Positions 49,118 to 58,720 of a DNA stretch of 64,000 nt are shown here, piece by piece. Made by a program: the position numbers and the translations under genes. The stretch is from Crystallibacter permensis (GTDB taxonomy: Bacteria; Actinomycetota; Actinomycetes; Actinomycetales; Micrococcaceae): the NCBI RefSeq assembly GCF_025960875.1, contig NZ_JAODLR010000014.1:54432-118431 (forward strand), written 5' to 3'. The notes beneath the pieces were generated by a model that saw only the letters and a program-made list of their open reading frames with translations, was not told where the DNA came from and searched no databases. Position 1 is the stretch's first letter; every line of letters starts with the position of its first letter.

Positions 49118-49960
49118 ATGAGCAGCTACGGCTGGGGACCACAGGATCTATCCGCTCCGAAGTCGCGTCAGCTTCGCAAGGTCGGGGCCGAACCCGGACT
49201 GGTACTGGAGGATGTCGAAAGCGGCTGGGTAGGCGCGGTGGTGCGTGTAGAGAAGTCCGGCGGGGTCCATCTGGTGTCGCTGGAGGACCGGCGGGGCAAG
49301 AAACGTTCCTTCCCCCTGGGCTTCGGCTTTCTACTGGAAGGTGAACCCGTGGAGGTAGTTCCTGCCATGGCCGCTGCCGCCGTCGCACGTCCGCAGCGGA
49401 CGGCCTCCGGATCCGTCAGAGTAGAAGGACTGCGCGCGCAGGTGGCCAAGGCCAGCCGGATCTGGGTCGAAGGCAAGCACGATGCCGAACTCGTCGAGAA
49501 GGTGTGGGGCCACGATCTTCGGGTCGAAGGCATAGTTGTGGAGCCGCTTCACGGCGTGGATGATCTCGCTTCGGCGGTATCGGCGTTCGGCCCGGGGCCG
49601 CAGCGAAAGTTGGGCATTCTGGTAGACCATCTGCTGCCCGACACCAAGGAGTGGCGGATTGCGCAGGCCGCCATGGCAGTTCCGTCAGCGCGCAACAACG
49701 TGCTGATCGTCGGCCACCCGTATGTGGACGTGTGGCAGGCGATCAAGCCGGCCGTCATCGGGCTGGAAAAATGGCCCGTGGTTCCCCGCGGAACCGATTG
49801 GAAAACCGGAATCCTTGCCGGCCTCGGGTGGCCCAACAAAACCCAGATCGACATCGCGCACGGGTGGAAGCGCTTGCTTGGCAGCGTCAATACCTATGCG
49901 GATCTGGAACCGTCCTTACTGGGACGTGTCGAAGAAGTCATCGACTTCCTCACGGCCTGA
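49118..49960 (+). CDS. DUF3097 family protein
   Basis: A 280-residue actinobacterial protein of unknown function. The N-terminal part has a small beta-barrel (residues 1-90) with LVLEDVESGWVGAVVRVEKSGG and SFPLGFGFLLEGEPVEV. The C-terminal part resembles a TOPRIM-like fold: RIWVEGKHDAELVEKVWGHDLRVEGIVVEPLHGVDDL, KLGILVDHLLPDTKEWRIA and NVLIVGHPYVDVWQAIKP. The acidic EGKHDAE and DHLLP positions fit metal-binding TOPRIM residues. I start at the ATG at 49118; ATGs at 49097 and 49025 are in frame. It diverges from hrcA and shares its upstream region with CIRCE. Confidence 0.88.
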   Translation: MSSYGWGPQDLSAPKSRQLRKVGAEPGLVLEDVESGWVGAVVRVEKSGGVHLVSLEDRRGKKRSFPLGFGFLLEGEPVEVVPAMAAAAVARPQRTASGSVRVEGLRAQVAKASRIWVEGKHDAELVEKVWGHDLRVEGIVVEPLHGVDDLASAVSAFGPGPQRKLGILVDHLLPDTKEWRIAQAAMAVPSARNNVLIVGHPYVDVWQAIKPAVIGLEKWPVVPRGTDWKTGILAGLGWPNKTQIDIAHGWKRLLGSVNTYADLEPSLLGRVEEVIDFLTA

Positions 49961-50096
49961 GGAATGCGCATGGCGACAACCCCATTCTGCGCGGGCAGAT
50001 TGACCCCGGTCCGCTGTTTACCGGTCATTGCGGCTAATCTTAGTTTCGTAAGTAATAGCCATTAGAACGAAAACGAATTCTCCTGAGGTAGGTCCT

Positions 50097-50519
50097 GTGT
50101 CAGACAACCCCGCGCGCAAGAAGCAACCGGATCGTCAGCCGGCTCCCCGGACGCAGTATGAAAGCGCCTCTTCCTCAGCCCTGCCGCTAACGCCGTCCGA
50201 AGACCGTCAGTGGGCCACTCTGGCTCATTTCGGCGGCATTCTGGGATGCTTTCCTTCGCTGGTCATCTACCTGATCTTCAAGGACCGGGGCCCCTTCACG
50301 GCCCAGGAGTCGAAGGAAGCCCTGAACTTCACGCTCCCGCCAACGATCGTGGCCGTTATTGCCAACGTCCTGATTCTGGTGCCTGTGATCAGCGGCTTCT
50401 TTGCCGTCGTTGCAGCGGCAATCTGGGTTTTCCTCACCGTGTTCTCTGTGATGGCAGGCATCGCAGTCAACCGCGGCCGTCCCTACCGCTACTCATTGAA
50501 TCTCCGCCTGCTCCACTAA
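50097..50519 (+). CDS. DUF4870 family membrane protein
   Basis: A 140-residue protein with a disordered N-terminus (1-40, Gln/Pro/Ser-rich) and three hydrophobic helices (about 45-65, 80-100 and 103-125). The motifs SEDRQWATLAHFGGILG, LIFKDRGPFTAQESKEALNFTL and the C-terminal GRPYRYSLNLRLL are typical of DUF4870. The function is unknown. The start is a GTG with GAGGTAGG eight bases upstream. It is monocistronic and converges with hemW, with a GC-rich hairpin at its end. Confidence 0.9.
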   Translation: MSDNPARKKQPDRQPAPRTQYESASSSALPLTPSEDRQWATLAHFGGILGCFPSLVIYLIFKDRGPFTAQESKEALNFTLPPTIVAVIANVLILVPVISGFFAVVAAAIWVFLTVFSVMAGIAVNRGRPYRYSLNLRLLH

Positions 50520-50533
50520 GCCCGCAGGCGGAG
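50502..50533 (+). terminator. Hairpin overlapping the end of the DUF4870 gene
   Basis: Ten-base arms ctccgcctgc (50502-50511) and gcaggcggag (50524-50533) flank a loop holding the stop codon. No T tract follows, so termination would be weak; it lies between convergent genes. Confidence 0.5.
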
Positions 50534-50568
50534 GCGCGCCGAAGAGGGCTACTCCAGCGTGGGCCTTG

Positions 50569-51798
50569 TCAGTCTTCCAGGAGGCGGCGGACCACGGCGT
50601 CGGCAAGCAGCCTGCCCTGCAAAGTGAGCCGGACGGTGCCGGCGAAAGCCGCGGGTCCGTCCACCAGCCCGTCCGCGATCAGACCTGCTACCGCTTTCCG
50701 CCCCTGCGGGCCCAGTTCCTGTGTCCGCAGACCATCAATGATGCGGGTCTGGAGCATCACATGTTCCAGTTTGCGGGTTGTCGCGTCAAGCGTTTCCCGT
50801 CCCGCCGCCGGAGAGACCCCTGTTGACAGCCGTTGGCCGTAGGCGGCCGGATGCTTCACGTTCCACCAGCGGACGCCGCCCATGTGGGAGTGGGCCCCGG
50901 GGCCGGCACCCCACCAGTCATCACCACGCCAGTAAGAGAGATTGTGCCGGCAACGGTCGGCTTCAGTGCGGGCCCAGTTGCTGACCTCATACCAGCCAAA
51001 GCCGGCGGCAGCCAACCGCGCCTCGGCGAGTTCATATTTGGTGGCGTGGTCGTCGTCGTCAATTCCCGGTACTTCGCCGCGGCGGATCTGGGCGGCGAGC
51101 TTGGTGCCCTCCTCCACGATCAGCGCATAGGCCGAAATGTGATCCGGCTCGCAGTCGATCGCCGCATCCAGACTGGTCTCCCAGTCGGCAACCGACTCCC
51201 CCGGCGTGCCGTAGATCAGGTCCAGGCTGACATGCAGCCCGGCCTCGCGTGCCCAGCGCACCGCCTGCGGAACACGGTCCGGATCATGCGTGCGGTCAAG
51301 CACCTTGAGCACGTGGGGTACTGCGGACTGCATCCCGAAGGAAACACGGGTGAACCCGGCCGCCGCCAGCGTCTGCAGCGATTCGGGCGTGACGGAGTCC
51401 GGATTGGCCTCCGTGGTGACCTCGGCCCCCGGTGCCAGACCCCATAGTTCGGTGGCACGGCCCAGAATGGCCGCCAGATCCGACGCCGGCAGCAAAGTGG
51501 GAGTACCGCCGCCGAAAAAGACCGTCGACAGCGGGCGCCGGGGCAGCCCGGACGCGGGCAGCACCTTCGCCGCCAGGTCGAGTTCGGCGTTGAGGGTGCC
51601 GGCGTATTCGTCCTGCGACGCACCTGAACCGAGTTCCTTGGCAGTGTAGGTATTGAAGTCGCAGTAGCCGCAACGCACCGAGCAGAACGGAATGTGGACG
51701 TAGAGACAGAAGTCCCTGTCCTGTGCGCCGGCAGCGGCCTGTGGCGGCAGCAAGCCATCGGCCGGTGCCGGGTCTCCCAGCGGCAGGACGCTAGGCAC
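50569..51798 (-). CDS. hemW: Radical SAM heme-transfer protein HemW
   Basis: A 409-residue radical SAM protein, formerly annotated as oxygen-independent coproporphyrinogen III oxidase. The cluster motif is CSVRCGYC with flanking PFC (Cys39, Cys43, Cys46), followed by FFGGGTPTLLP and the SAM-binding VTTEANPDS and VSFGMQS segments. The HemN C-terminal domain has RHNLSYWRGDDWWGAGPGAHSH, the region that distinguishes HemW. It inserts heme into respiratory proteins in the family, which suits the cytochromes in this window. It lies 41 bp downstream of lepA, probably in one operon. Confidence 0.94.
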   Translation of the reverse strand: MPSVLPLGDPAPADGLLPPQAAAGAQDRDFCLYVHIPFCSVRCGYCDFNTYTAKELGSGASQDEYAGTLNAELDLAAKVLPASGLPRRPLSTVFFGGGTPTLLPASDLAAILGRATELWGLAPGAEVTTEANPDSVTPESLQTLAAAGFTRVSFGMQSAVPHVLKVLDRTHDPDRVPQAVRWAREAGLHVSLDLIYGTPGESVADWETSLDAAIDCEPDHISAYALIVEEGTKLAAQIRRGEVPGIDDDDHATKYELAEARLAAAGFGWYEVSNWARTEADRCRHNLSYWRGDDWWGAGPGAHSHMGGVRWWNVKHPAAYGQRLSTGVSPAAGRETLDATTRKLEHVMLQTRIIDGLRTQELGPQGRKAVAGLIADGLVDGPAAFAGTVRLTLQGRLLADAVVRRLLED

Positions 51799-51839
51799 AG
51801 GTGACCGCCGCCGTCGTCGTTGTTTTGATCACTTCGGTT

Positions 51840-53693
51840 TTACTTCTTGCTCTTGTCTTTCGATTCATCGGACGACAGCGCTGCGATGAAGGCTTCCTGT
51901 GGAACTTCCACCCGGCCGACCATCTTCATGCGCTTCTTGCCTTCCTTCTGCTTCTCCAGCAGCTTGCGCTTACGGCTGATGTCGCCGCCGTAGCACTTGG
52001 CCAGCACGTCCTTGCGGATGGCGCGGATATTTTCGCGGGCGATGATGCGCGAGCCGATGGCTGCCTGGATAGGCACCTCGAACTGCTGGCGAGGGATGAG
52101 CTCGCGCAGTTTGCCGGTCATCATCACCCCGTAGCTGTAGGCCTTGTCCTTGTGGGTAATGGCGCTGAACGCGTCCACCTGCTCACCCTGCAGCAGGATG
52201 TCCACCTTCACCAGATCGGCGGCCTGTTCACCGTCCGCCTTCCAGTCGAGGGAGGCGTAGCCGCGGGTCTTGGACTTGAGCAGGTCGAAGAAGTCGAAAA
52301 CGATTTCCGCCAACGGCAGCCGGTAGCGAAGCTCCACCCGGTCTTCCGACAGGTAGTCCATGCCCTTCATATCGCCGCGGCGGCCCTGGCAGAGCTCCAT
52401 AATGGCGCCGACAAACTCGTTCGGGGCCAGAATGGTGGCCGAAACCATCGGCTCCCGGACCTCGGAGACTTTTCCATCCGGATATTCGCTCGGGTTAGTG
52501 ACCGTGACGACCTTCTTATCTTCGAGGGTCACCTCGTAGACCACGTTGGGCGCGGTGGAGATCAGGTCCAGGTTGAAGTCGCGCTCCAAGCGTTCACGCG
52601 TGATTTCCAAGTGGAGCAGGCCGAGGAAACCGACGCGGAAGCCGAAGCCAAGGGCGGCCGAGGTCTCCGGTTCGTAGACCAGGGCGGCGTCGTTGAGCTT
52701 GAGCTTGTCCAGGGCGTCGCGAAGCACCGGATAGTCTGCCCCGTCGATCGGGTAAAGACCGGAGAAGACCATCGGCTTGGGATCCGCATAGCCGCCGAGG
52801 GACTCCGGGGCAGGGTTGTTCAAGGTGGTGACCGTGTCGCCGACCTTGGACTGGCGCACGTCCTTCACACCGGTGATCAGGTAGCCGACCTCGCCAACGC
52901 CCAGGCCCTTGGACGGCACCGGTTCCGGGGAGCTGACACCGATTTCCAGCAGTTCGTGGCTGGCTCTGGTGGACATCATCTGGATACGTTCGCGGGGCTT
53001 GAGTTCCCCGTCGACCACGCGGACGTAGGTCACCACACCACGGTAGGTGTCATAGACCGAGTCGAAGATCATGGCACGGGCCGGGGCATCGGCATTACCG
53101 ACGGGGGCGGGGAGGTCGCGGACAATTTTGTCCAGCAGGTCCTCAACGCCCATACCGGTTTTACCGGAGACCTTCAGCACATCCTCGGGATCTCCGCCGA
53201 TGAGGTTGGCAAGCTCCGCAGCATACTTCTCCGGCTGTGCCGCCGGCAGGTCGATTTTGTTCAGCACCGGGATGATGGTCAGGTCATTCTCCATCGCCAG
53301 GTACAGGTTCGCCAGCGTCTGGGCTTCGATGCCCTGCGCCGCGTCGACGAGCAGAACAGCGCCTTCGCAGGCAGCCAGAGACCGGGACACCTCATAGGTG
53401 AAGTCCACGTGCCCCGGTGTGTCGATCATGTTCAGCGCGTAGGTCTTGCCATCGAGCTCCCACGGCAGACGAACAGCCTGGGACTTGATGGTGATGCCGC
53501 GTTCGCGCTCGATGTCCATCCGGTCCAGGTACTGGGCCTTCATGTCCCGCTGCTCAACTACGCCGGTTAACTGCAGCATCCGGTCCGCCAGGGTGGACTT
53601 CCCGTGGTCGATATGGGCGATGATGCAGAAGTTCCTGATGATCGCCGGATCTGTGGCGGCAGGCACCGGTGCGGTGCGGGCCATGGGTGACAC
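51840..53693 (-). CDS. lepA: Elongation factor 4 (LepA)
   Basis: A 617-residue translational GTPase that remodels stalled ribosomes and helps 30S assembly. The G domain has [14 protein letters not shown] (G1), RGITIKSQ (G2), DTPGHVDF (G3) and NKID (G4). Domain II and the EF-G-like domains follow, with the LepA-specific C-terminal domain ([22 protein letters not shown]) that lies close to the A-site tRNA. The start is GTG, with an ATG three codons later. It is followed by hemW and is the head of the pair. Confidence 0.97.
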   Translation of the reverse strand: MSPMARTAPVPAATDPAIIRNFCIIAHIDHGKSTLADRMLQLTGVVEQRDMKAQYLDRMDIERERGITIKSQAVRLPWELDGKTYALNMIDTPGHVDFTYEVSRSLAACEGAVLLVDAAQGIEAQTLANLYLAMENDLTIIPVLNKIDLPAAQPEKYAAELANLIGGDPEDVLKVSGKTGMGVEDLLDKIVRDLPAPVGNADAPARAMIFDSVYDTYRGVVTYVRVVDGELKPRERIQMMSTRASHELLEIGVSSPEPVPSKGLGVGEVGYLITGVKDVRQSKVGDTVTTLNNPAPESLGGYADPKPMVFSGLYPIDGADYPVLRDALDKLKLNDAALVYEPETSAALGFGFRVGFLGLLHLEITRERLERDFNLDLISTAPNVVYEVTLEDKKVVTVTNPSEYPDGKVSEVREPMVSATILAPNEFVGAIMELCQGRRGDMKGMDYLSEDRVELRYRLPLAEIVFDFFDLLKSKTRGYASLDWKADGEQAADLVKVDILLQGEQVDAFSAITHKDKAYSYGVMMTGKLRELIPRQQFEVPIQAAIGSRIIARENIRAIRKDVLAKCYGGDISRKRKLLEKQKEGKKRMKMVGRVEVPQEAFIAALSSDESKDKSKK

Positions 53694-53820
53694 AGCGGTT
53701 TCCTAACTCTCTAACGGGGCTTCGATGATGGCTCTTCGATAGATACCAAGTTAACAGTCTCCCATGAGATGCCCGCTGTTTCTTCCCGGCAGGTACGGAT
53801 TCGACGGGTAGTTTTGGTGC

Positions 53821-54387
53821 ATGGCTTTCAACGTGAACACTCTTGGCCGGCTGCTCCGCGGTGCCGCAAAAGTCCTCCGGGCGGTCAACCGCTCTTCAAC
53901 GTCCAGGCCCCCGGGTGCAGGCCGAGGGCGGCCGCCTGTCAGCCGGCCGGGCCCCGCAACGGAACACGGCCAGGGGCAACTGAGCGCGACGTACCCCGGC
54001 GACTTCCGCGGCAGGACTTCCGTGGCTTACTCCCCCAGCCCGGACGGCCAACCGGATCCGGGGGAAATCGTCTGGACCTGGGTGCCATACCAAGAGGACC
54101 ACAGCAAGGGCAAGGACCGCCCTGTGCTGCTGATAGGCCATAACGGCCCATGGCTGCTGGCATTGATGATGACCAGCAGGGACCGGAACAACGGCTCGAA
54201 CAGCCACGAGGACTACGTAGACATAGGCCAGGGATCCTGGGACCCACGCGGACGGCCCAGCGAGGTAAAACTCGACCGTGTACTGCAGTTGGATCCGCGG
54301 GATATCCGGCGCGAGGGAGCCGTCCTGGGCGAACGCGAGTTTTCCCAGGTGGCGGCAGCACTGAGACAGACGCGCGGCTGGAATTAG
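53821..54387 (+). CDS. PemK/MazF-like protein without a partner antitoxin
   Basis: A 188-residue protein. The first 65 residues are basic, Arg/Pro/Gly-rich and disordered. The C-terminal domain (about 78-188) has the MazF/PemK SH3-like pattern, with PGEIVWTWVPYQEDHSKGKDRPVLLIG and LALMMTSRDRN. Canonical toxins are about 110 residues and cut mRNA. Here no antitoxin gene lies next to it; the neighbours are lepA and rpsT, an old arrangement in related genomes. It could be a housekeeping RNase or a domesticated toxin. The ATG at 53821 has only a weak ribosome-binding site. Confidence 0.7.
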   Translation: MAFNVNTLGRLLRGAAKVLRAVNRSSTSRPPGAGRGRPPVSRPGPATEHGQGQLSATYPGDFRGRTSVAYSPSPDGQPDPGEIVWTWVPYQEDHSKGKDRPVLLIGHNGPWLLALMMTSRDRNNGSNSHEDYVDIGQGSWDPRGRPSEVKLDRVLQLDPRDIRREGAVLGEREFSQVAAALRQTRGWN

Positions 54388-54573
54388 GCTTCGGCGCGCC
54401 GCCTCGGCGGCGGACGCAGCCCTGGAAGCTTTTCTGCTAACATTTATAGCTGTGTGTCCGCGCAGGTCGACGGGCACCTCAGGCCGGCTGCCATTACGGT
54501 ATCCCCACGCCGCTCAGTCAATGGCCGGTCTGACTGCCCTCACCGACCAGTCCGCAACAAAGAGAGTTTATAC

Positions 54574-54834
54574 GTGGCTAATATCAAGTCCCAGAAGAAG
54601 CGCATCCTGACCAACGAGAAGGCCCGCCAGCGCAACATCGCTGTCCGGTCCGAGCTGAGGACTGCTATCCGCGCAGTCGGCAGCGCCGTTGAGTCCTCCG
54701 ATAAGGACGGTGCAACCGCTGCTCTGGCTACGGCCAGCCGCAAGCTGGACAAGGCTGTCAGCAAGGGCGTTATTCACAAGAACAACGCTGCTAACCGCAA
54801 GTCCGCTATCTCCAAGAAGGTCAACGCCCTCTAG
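54574..54834 (+). CDS. rpsT: 30S ribosomal protein S20
   Basis: An 86-residue ribosomal protein with the typical [20 protein letters not shown] start, long basic alpha-helices and a C-terminus [19 protein letters not shown]. It binds the 5' domain of 16S rRNA. The GTG start at 54574 has AGAG nine bases upstream; the frame is open further upstream, but that part is not homologous. In many bacteria S20 limits its own synthesis, but no binding site is visible here. A strong terminator follows. Confidence 0.97.
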   Translation: MANIKSQKKRILTNEKARQRNIAVRSELRTAIRAVGSAVESSDKDGATAALATASRKLDKAVSKGVIHKNNAANRKSAISKKVNAL

Positions 54835-54863
54835 GAAGCAGCTTCACCGGCGTTTACCGCCGA

Positions 54864-54905
54864 TGCAATGAAGGCCCCCGCCGCTCGGCGGGGGCCTTCA
54901 TTGCA
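54864..54905. terminator. Bidirectional terminator between rpsT and holA
   Basis: A perfect 20-bp stem (54864-54883 with 54886-54905, tip gctcgg) with a GC core and A/T-rich outer ends lies between convergent genes. It is 29 bp after the rpsT stop and 14 bp beyond the holA stop. Confidence 0.94.
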
Positions 54906-54919
54906 TTAAGAGTAGGCAG

Positions 54920-55927
54920 CTAGTGGCCAACGCTCGCTGCGATAACCGTGACGGCACGCTCTACGGCGTATTCGGGATCCCGGGCTGCGCCCTTTACCTG
55001 GGCATCTGTTTCGGCAAGCATCTGTATGCAGGCAGCCAGCGCAGCCGAGTCCCAGTTCCTCGCGTCCTTACGTGCTTGATCGAATTGCCACGGGGCCAGG
55101 CCGGCGTCTTTAGCACTGACTGATGCTCCCTTTACCTTGGCGATCTGCCGAAGTTTCATGGCCAGGACAGCGACTATCGGCACCGGATCCACGCCTGTGG
55201 CCAATGCATGCCGGAGCGTGGACAAAGCGACCGCTCCCCTGCCGGAGACGGCAGCGTCAGCAACTTTGAAGCCGGTGGCTTCCACGCGGCCGCCGTAGTA
55301 CTTCTCGACCGTCTCTTCCGTGACCGTTCCCTGAACGTCCGAGATCAGCTGGGCGCACGCCGCTGCTAGGTCCGGGAGGGATGCGCCGACGGCAGCGACC
55401 AGTGCTTGACCAGCCGCCGGATCAAGTCCGCGCCGGGCAGCTTTGAACTCCCGCCGGACAAAGTCCAGTTTGTCCGAGTCCTTCTTCATCGCCTGGCAGT
55501 CGACCACCGGTGCCCCGCTCGCCTTGATAGCGTCCAGCAATTTCTTGCCCCGGACCCCGCCCGAATGGTGCAGCACTAGAGTGACGTCCTCTGCCGGGGC
55601 CTGCAAATATGCCAATGTGTCGCCCAAGAACTCATCGTTCATCTGTGCCACTCCGTCCACTTCAACCAGCTTTGATTCGCCGAAGAGGCTGGGGCTGGCA
55701 ATCATGGTCAGTTGGCCGGACGAGTAGGATGCAGCCTCCAGCGTAGTGAGCTCGACGTCCGGATGAACTCCCCGGGTCATCGACCGGATACGGTCTCTGG
55801 CCCGGTGTGCCAGATATTCTTCGGGCCCGCTGATGAGCACGACCGGAGCCGGTTCAACGTCGCGCCAGGAAACGATTCGGCCGGCAGTCTTGCTGCCTGC
55901 GGCCGGACGGGCCGGGGGTGGATTCAC
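54920..55927 (-). CDS. holA: DNA polymerase III subunit delta
   Basis: A 335-residue clamp-loader subunit that opens the sliding clamp. The N-terminal domain has VVLISGPEEYLAHRARDRIRS, then LVEVDGVAQMNDE, and the variant Walker-like region typical of HolA, without a P-loop. The helical C-terminal collar has MKLRQIAKVKGASVSAKDAGLAPWQFDQARKDARNW. The start is GTG at 55927. It follows comEC on the same strand with a 69-bp gap, the usual comEA-comEC-holA order. Confidence 0.95.
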   Translation of the reverse strand: MNPPPARPAAGSKTAGRIVSWRDVEPAPVVLISGPEEYLAHRARDRIRSMTRGVHPDVELTTLEAASYSSGQLTMIASPSLFGESKLVEVDGVAQMNDEFLGDTLAYLQAPAEDVTLVLHHSGGVRGKKLLDAIKASGAPVVDCQAMKKDSDKLDFVRREFKAARRGLDPAAGQALVAAVGASLPDLAAACAQLISDVQGTVTEETVEKYYGGRVEATGFKVADAAVSGRGAVALSTLRHALATGVDPVPIVAVLAMKLRQIAKVKGASVSAKDAGLAPWQFDQARKDARNWDSAALAACIQMLAETDAQVKGAARDPEYAVERAVTVIAASVGH

Positions 55928-55996
55928 AGGTCAGGTCCTCCTAGTATCAGAGTCAACATTGTCACGGGCAGCCGATTTTCCCAAGCCGAAAACCGC

Positions 55997-58720
55997 TCAT
56001 TCCGCCGGACGCACGGCCAGGCTGCCGTCTGCGAGATCGACGACAATGGTACCGATTTGATCCGTCCGGAAAACCGGTATCCGAAGCCGTTCCAAGGCCG
56101 AGAGGATCGTGGGCGCCGGATGGCCGTAGTCATTGTCACGGCCAACAGAAATGACCGCCGTTCTCGGCTGCACCCGGTCCAAGATCGCTGTCCCACCGTT
56201 ACGCGCGCCGTGATGGCTGATCTTGAGGACGTCCACGCTGCCCGGTTCAAGAGCCAAGCCCCGGAGCAGGTCGGCCGCGGCCTCCTCTTCCAGGTCGCCG
56301 GTCAGCAGTATGCGCAGTACCCCGCCGTCGGCGCCAGTGACTGTGACCAGCATGACGATGCTTGAATCGTTCTCCGAAGCACCGGTCCGTGCCGCCGTCG
56401 GCCAGAGTATTTGCCACGAAGCGCTGCCCGTCCTGCCCGACTGTCCCGCCTTGCCGAGCTCAGGATCCAATCCGTGTTCGGCCAGTGTGCCCCCGACTAG
56501 GTCGGGCAGCTCCTTCTTCGAACTTCCAACGAGCACCCGGGCCACCTTACGTCCATCCAGCACGCCGTCCAGGCCACCGTAATGGTCCAGGTGCATGTGC
56601 GTGAGGACCAAAAGCCCGATGCTCTCCACTCCCAGCGAATCCAGGCAGGAATCCATAGCGCCGGGTTCAGGCCCGGCATCAATAACCATGGCCTGGCCCG
56701 TACCTGTGCGGATCACCAGCCCGTCGCCCTGGCCGACGTCGCAGACCACGGCATCCCAGCGTTCGGGCAGCGCGGGGACACCCCTGCTTGAGAGCAGCCA
56801 GCCCAGCAGCGCACCGGCGACGACAGCCGCACAAAACGCAGCCCCCACCCGCTGTTTCCCGGTCCACCGCGTTCCGGCGCGCCGTGTGGTCCCCCTCCCG
56901 CGTTGGGCTTCCTGATCCTCGCCCAGGGAGGTCCCCTGGTCTGCGGACGCAGGCAGTTCAGGCGTGTACCGCCGCCCCGAGCCACGGCCACGGCAGGACG
57001 TCTGCTCGACCCTGAACCACAAGGAGGAAATGCCGGCCCGTCCCTGCGCAGCCAGCCACAAAAGGGCGAGAAGGACGACCGCGGCCGCGGCCGCCAAGAC
57101 CGCGCCGGCCGGTCCGCCAAGCCACGGAAGAGTGGCCAGTGGAAGTCCGGAGAAGGTCCGGGCGATCTGCGCGACCCAGAGTGTGAGAAAGCCTGTAGCG
57201 TGGACGAGCCAACCGCCGGGTAGTGGCGCCCATGGGAGCAGCGCCAGGGAGACCATGCCGCCGATGGTGACGAAGGGAACCACCGGCGCCGCCAGGATGT
57301 TAGCCGGTATCGAGAACATGGCCAACTCCGGTTGGAGCTGGACGAGGACGGGCGTGCAGAACAGCTGGGCAGCCAGCGGAATCGCCATGGCGTCAGCGAG
57401 TAGCTTCGGCATAAAGTGTTGCAGCCATCGCGAGCACGTGCTGCCGAGCAGCACCAGCCCCAAGGTAGCCAGCACCGAGAGAATGAAACTGTATTCGCCG
57501 GCCAGCCATGGATTGGCCAGAAGGAGGATGAGGACGGCCAGCGCGAGGAAGGACAGCGACGCCCGCCGCCGGCCGGAGACCAGTGCTGCCACTCCGATCG
57601 TTCCCATCACGGCTGCACGCAGGACGCTCGGCTCCGGCCGCACCAACAGCACAAATCCGGCCAGCGCGACAATGCCCAGCACCGAGCTCAGCCACCGAGG
57701 TGCCCTGCAGGCTGTCGCCAGCAGGTAAACAAATCCGAGCAAGTAACTGCAGTTCGCTCCGCTAACCGCCATAAGATGCGTCAGGCCGGTGCGGCGCATG
57801 GCTTCTTCCAAATCGTCAGTCTGCTGTTCCCTGTCGCCAAACACCATTCCTGGCAGCAGTCCGCGCGCATCCGGCGGCAGGCTCCCGGTGTGTTCGACGA
57901 ATAAGCTCCGGAGCGCGTTGACCGCCTCAGCAGCCGGCGGAGTCGATGTCACATCGGGTGCCGTTGAGGCACTCAGCATGGCGGCTTCCGACGATCCCGG
58001 TTCCATCGGCGCCAGGGTTCCGGCGGCGTGCAAACGATCCCCGTAGCGGACTGCCTGCCATGTCTGGTTACCGATGACAAGCACCGGGGTTGCAGCCTCG
58101 AATTTGCGTCCCGCGTGCGATGCCTCGGTGATTTCGGCGGTGACGAGATACCGTGGACCGGAGCCGAATATCGACGGCGTCTTTGAGCGAGAGGCATCCG
58201 AGAGGGCCGTGAGTTCGGCGGTGATGTACGCTCCGGATTCTATGGCGGGCCCGATCGGCCCGCTGAGCCGTTCCGTGTGTTTGACGCCGATGACCAGTGC
58301 CAGCAGTCCGACAGTGCACACCATCAGGAACACTGTGCCGGTCACCGAAGGAATAGACTTCCGCCGGCGTCGTCGCAGCCCGGCCAGCAAGAACGCCGTT
58401 ACCGCTCCACCACACAGGGCTGCGCCGGCCATCCCCACGCCGGGCGGTAGCCGCAGCAGAACGAGCGCCACTAGCCAGCAGGTTGCCGCCGCGGCGGCTA
58501 ATCTCAGATCCAGCCGGACCGCTCCGGGACCGCTATCTCCAACTCCCGGCCGCAGCGCTTTGGCCGCGGCGGGATCACTTGCAGATTTTTCCCGGAACAA
58601 CCGGGCCTTCAAGCTTCGCTTTCCGGCGGGGCTCGGGTCGCTGGTGGTGTCCTTGACCGTTTCGCTGGCCACTTGGCGGGCGGCCCGCGCATAGTGCTGC
58701 CAGGGCGGCGCCGGGCTCAT
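55997..58720 (-). CDS. comEC: ComEC/Rec2-family DNA-uptake channel
   Basis: A 907-residue membrane protein. The cytosolic N-terminus (about 1-55) is followed by several helices and an OB-fold segment (about 135-235, with VTAEITEAS and GDRLHAAGTLAP). The central competence domain (about 270-550) has RTGLTHLMAVSGANCSYLLGFV. The C-terminal metallo-beta-lactamase domain (about 660-900) has VCDVGQGDGLVIRTG, HMHLDHYGG and LLTGDLEEEA, and should degrade or bind the incoming strand. It overlaps comEA by four bases (ATGA). Actual competence in this organism is not shown. Confidence 0.94.
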   Translation of the reverse strand: MSPAPPWQHYARAARQVASETVKDTTSDPSPAGKRSLKARLFREKSASDPAAAKALRPGVGDSGPGAVRLDLRLAAAAATCWLVALVLLRLPPGVGMAGAALCGGAVTAFLLAGLRRRRRKSIPSVTGTVFLMVCTVGLLALVIGVKHTERLSGPIGPAIESGAYITAELTALSDASRSKTPSIFGSGPRYLVTAEITEASHAGRKFEAATPVLVIGNQTWQAVRYGDRLHAAGTLAPMEPGSSEAAMLSASTAPDVTSTPPAAEAVNALRSLFVEHTGSLPPDARGLLPGMVFGDREQQTDDLEEAMRRTGLTHLMAVSGANCSYLLGFVYLLATACRAPRWLSSVLGIVALAGFVLLVRPEPSVLRAAVMGTIGVAALVSGRRRASLSFLALAVLILLLANPWLAGEYSFILSVLATLGLVLLGSTCSRWLQHFMPKLLADAMAIPLAAQLFCTPVLVQLQPELAMFSIPANILAAPVVPFVTIGGMVSLALLPWAPLPGGWLVHATGFLTLWVAQIARTFSGLPLATLPWLGGPAGAVLAAAAAVVLLALLWLAAQGRAGISSLWFRVEQTSCRGRGSGRRYTPELPASADQGTSLGEDQEAQRGRGTTRRAGTRWTGKQRVGAAFCAAVVAGALLGWLLSSRGVPALPERWDAVVCDVGQGDGLVIRTGTGQAMVIDAGPEPGAMDSCLDSLGVESIGLLVLTHMHLDHYGGLDGVLDGRKVARVLVGSSKKELPDLVGGTLAEHGLDPELGKAGQSGRTGSASWQILWPTAARTGASENDSSIVMLVTVTGADGGVLRILLTGDLEEEAAADLLRGLALEPGSVDVLKISHHGARNGGTAILDRVQPRTAVISVGRDNDYGHPAPTILSALERLRIPVFRTDQIGTIVVDLADGSLAVRPAE

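Noticed and set aside
51801..53570. 589-codon plus-strand frame antisense to lepA
   Set aside because: lepA is unmistakable; the antisense product has no recognisable domain.
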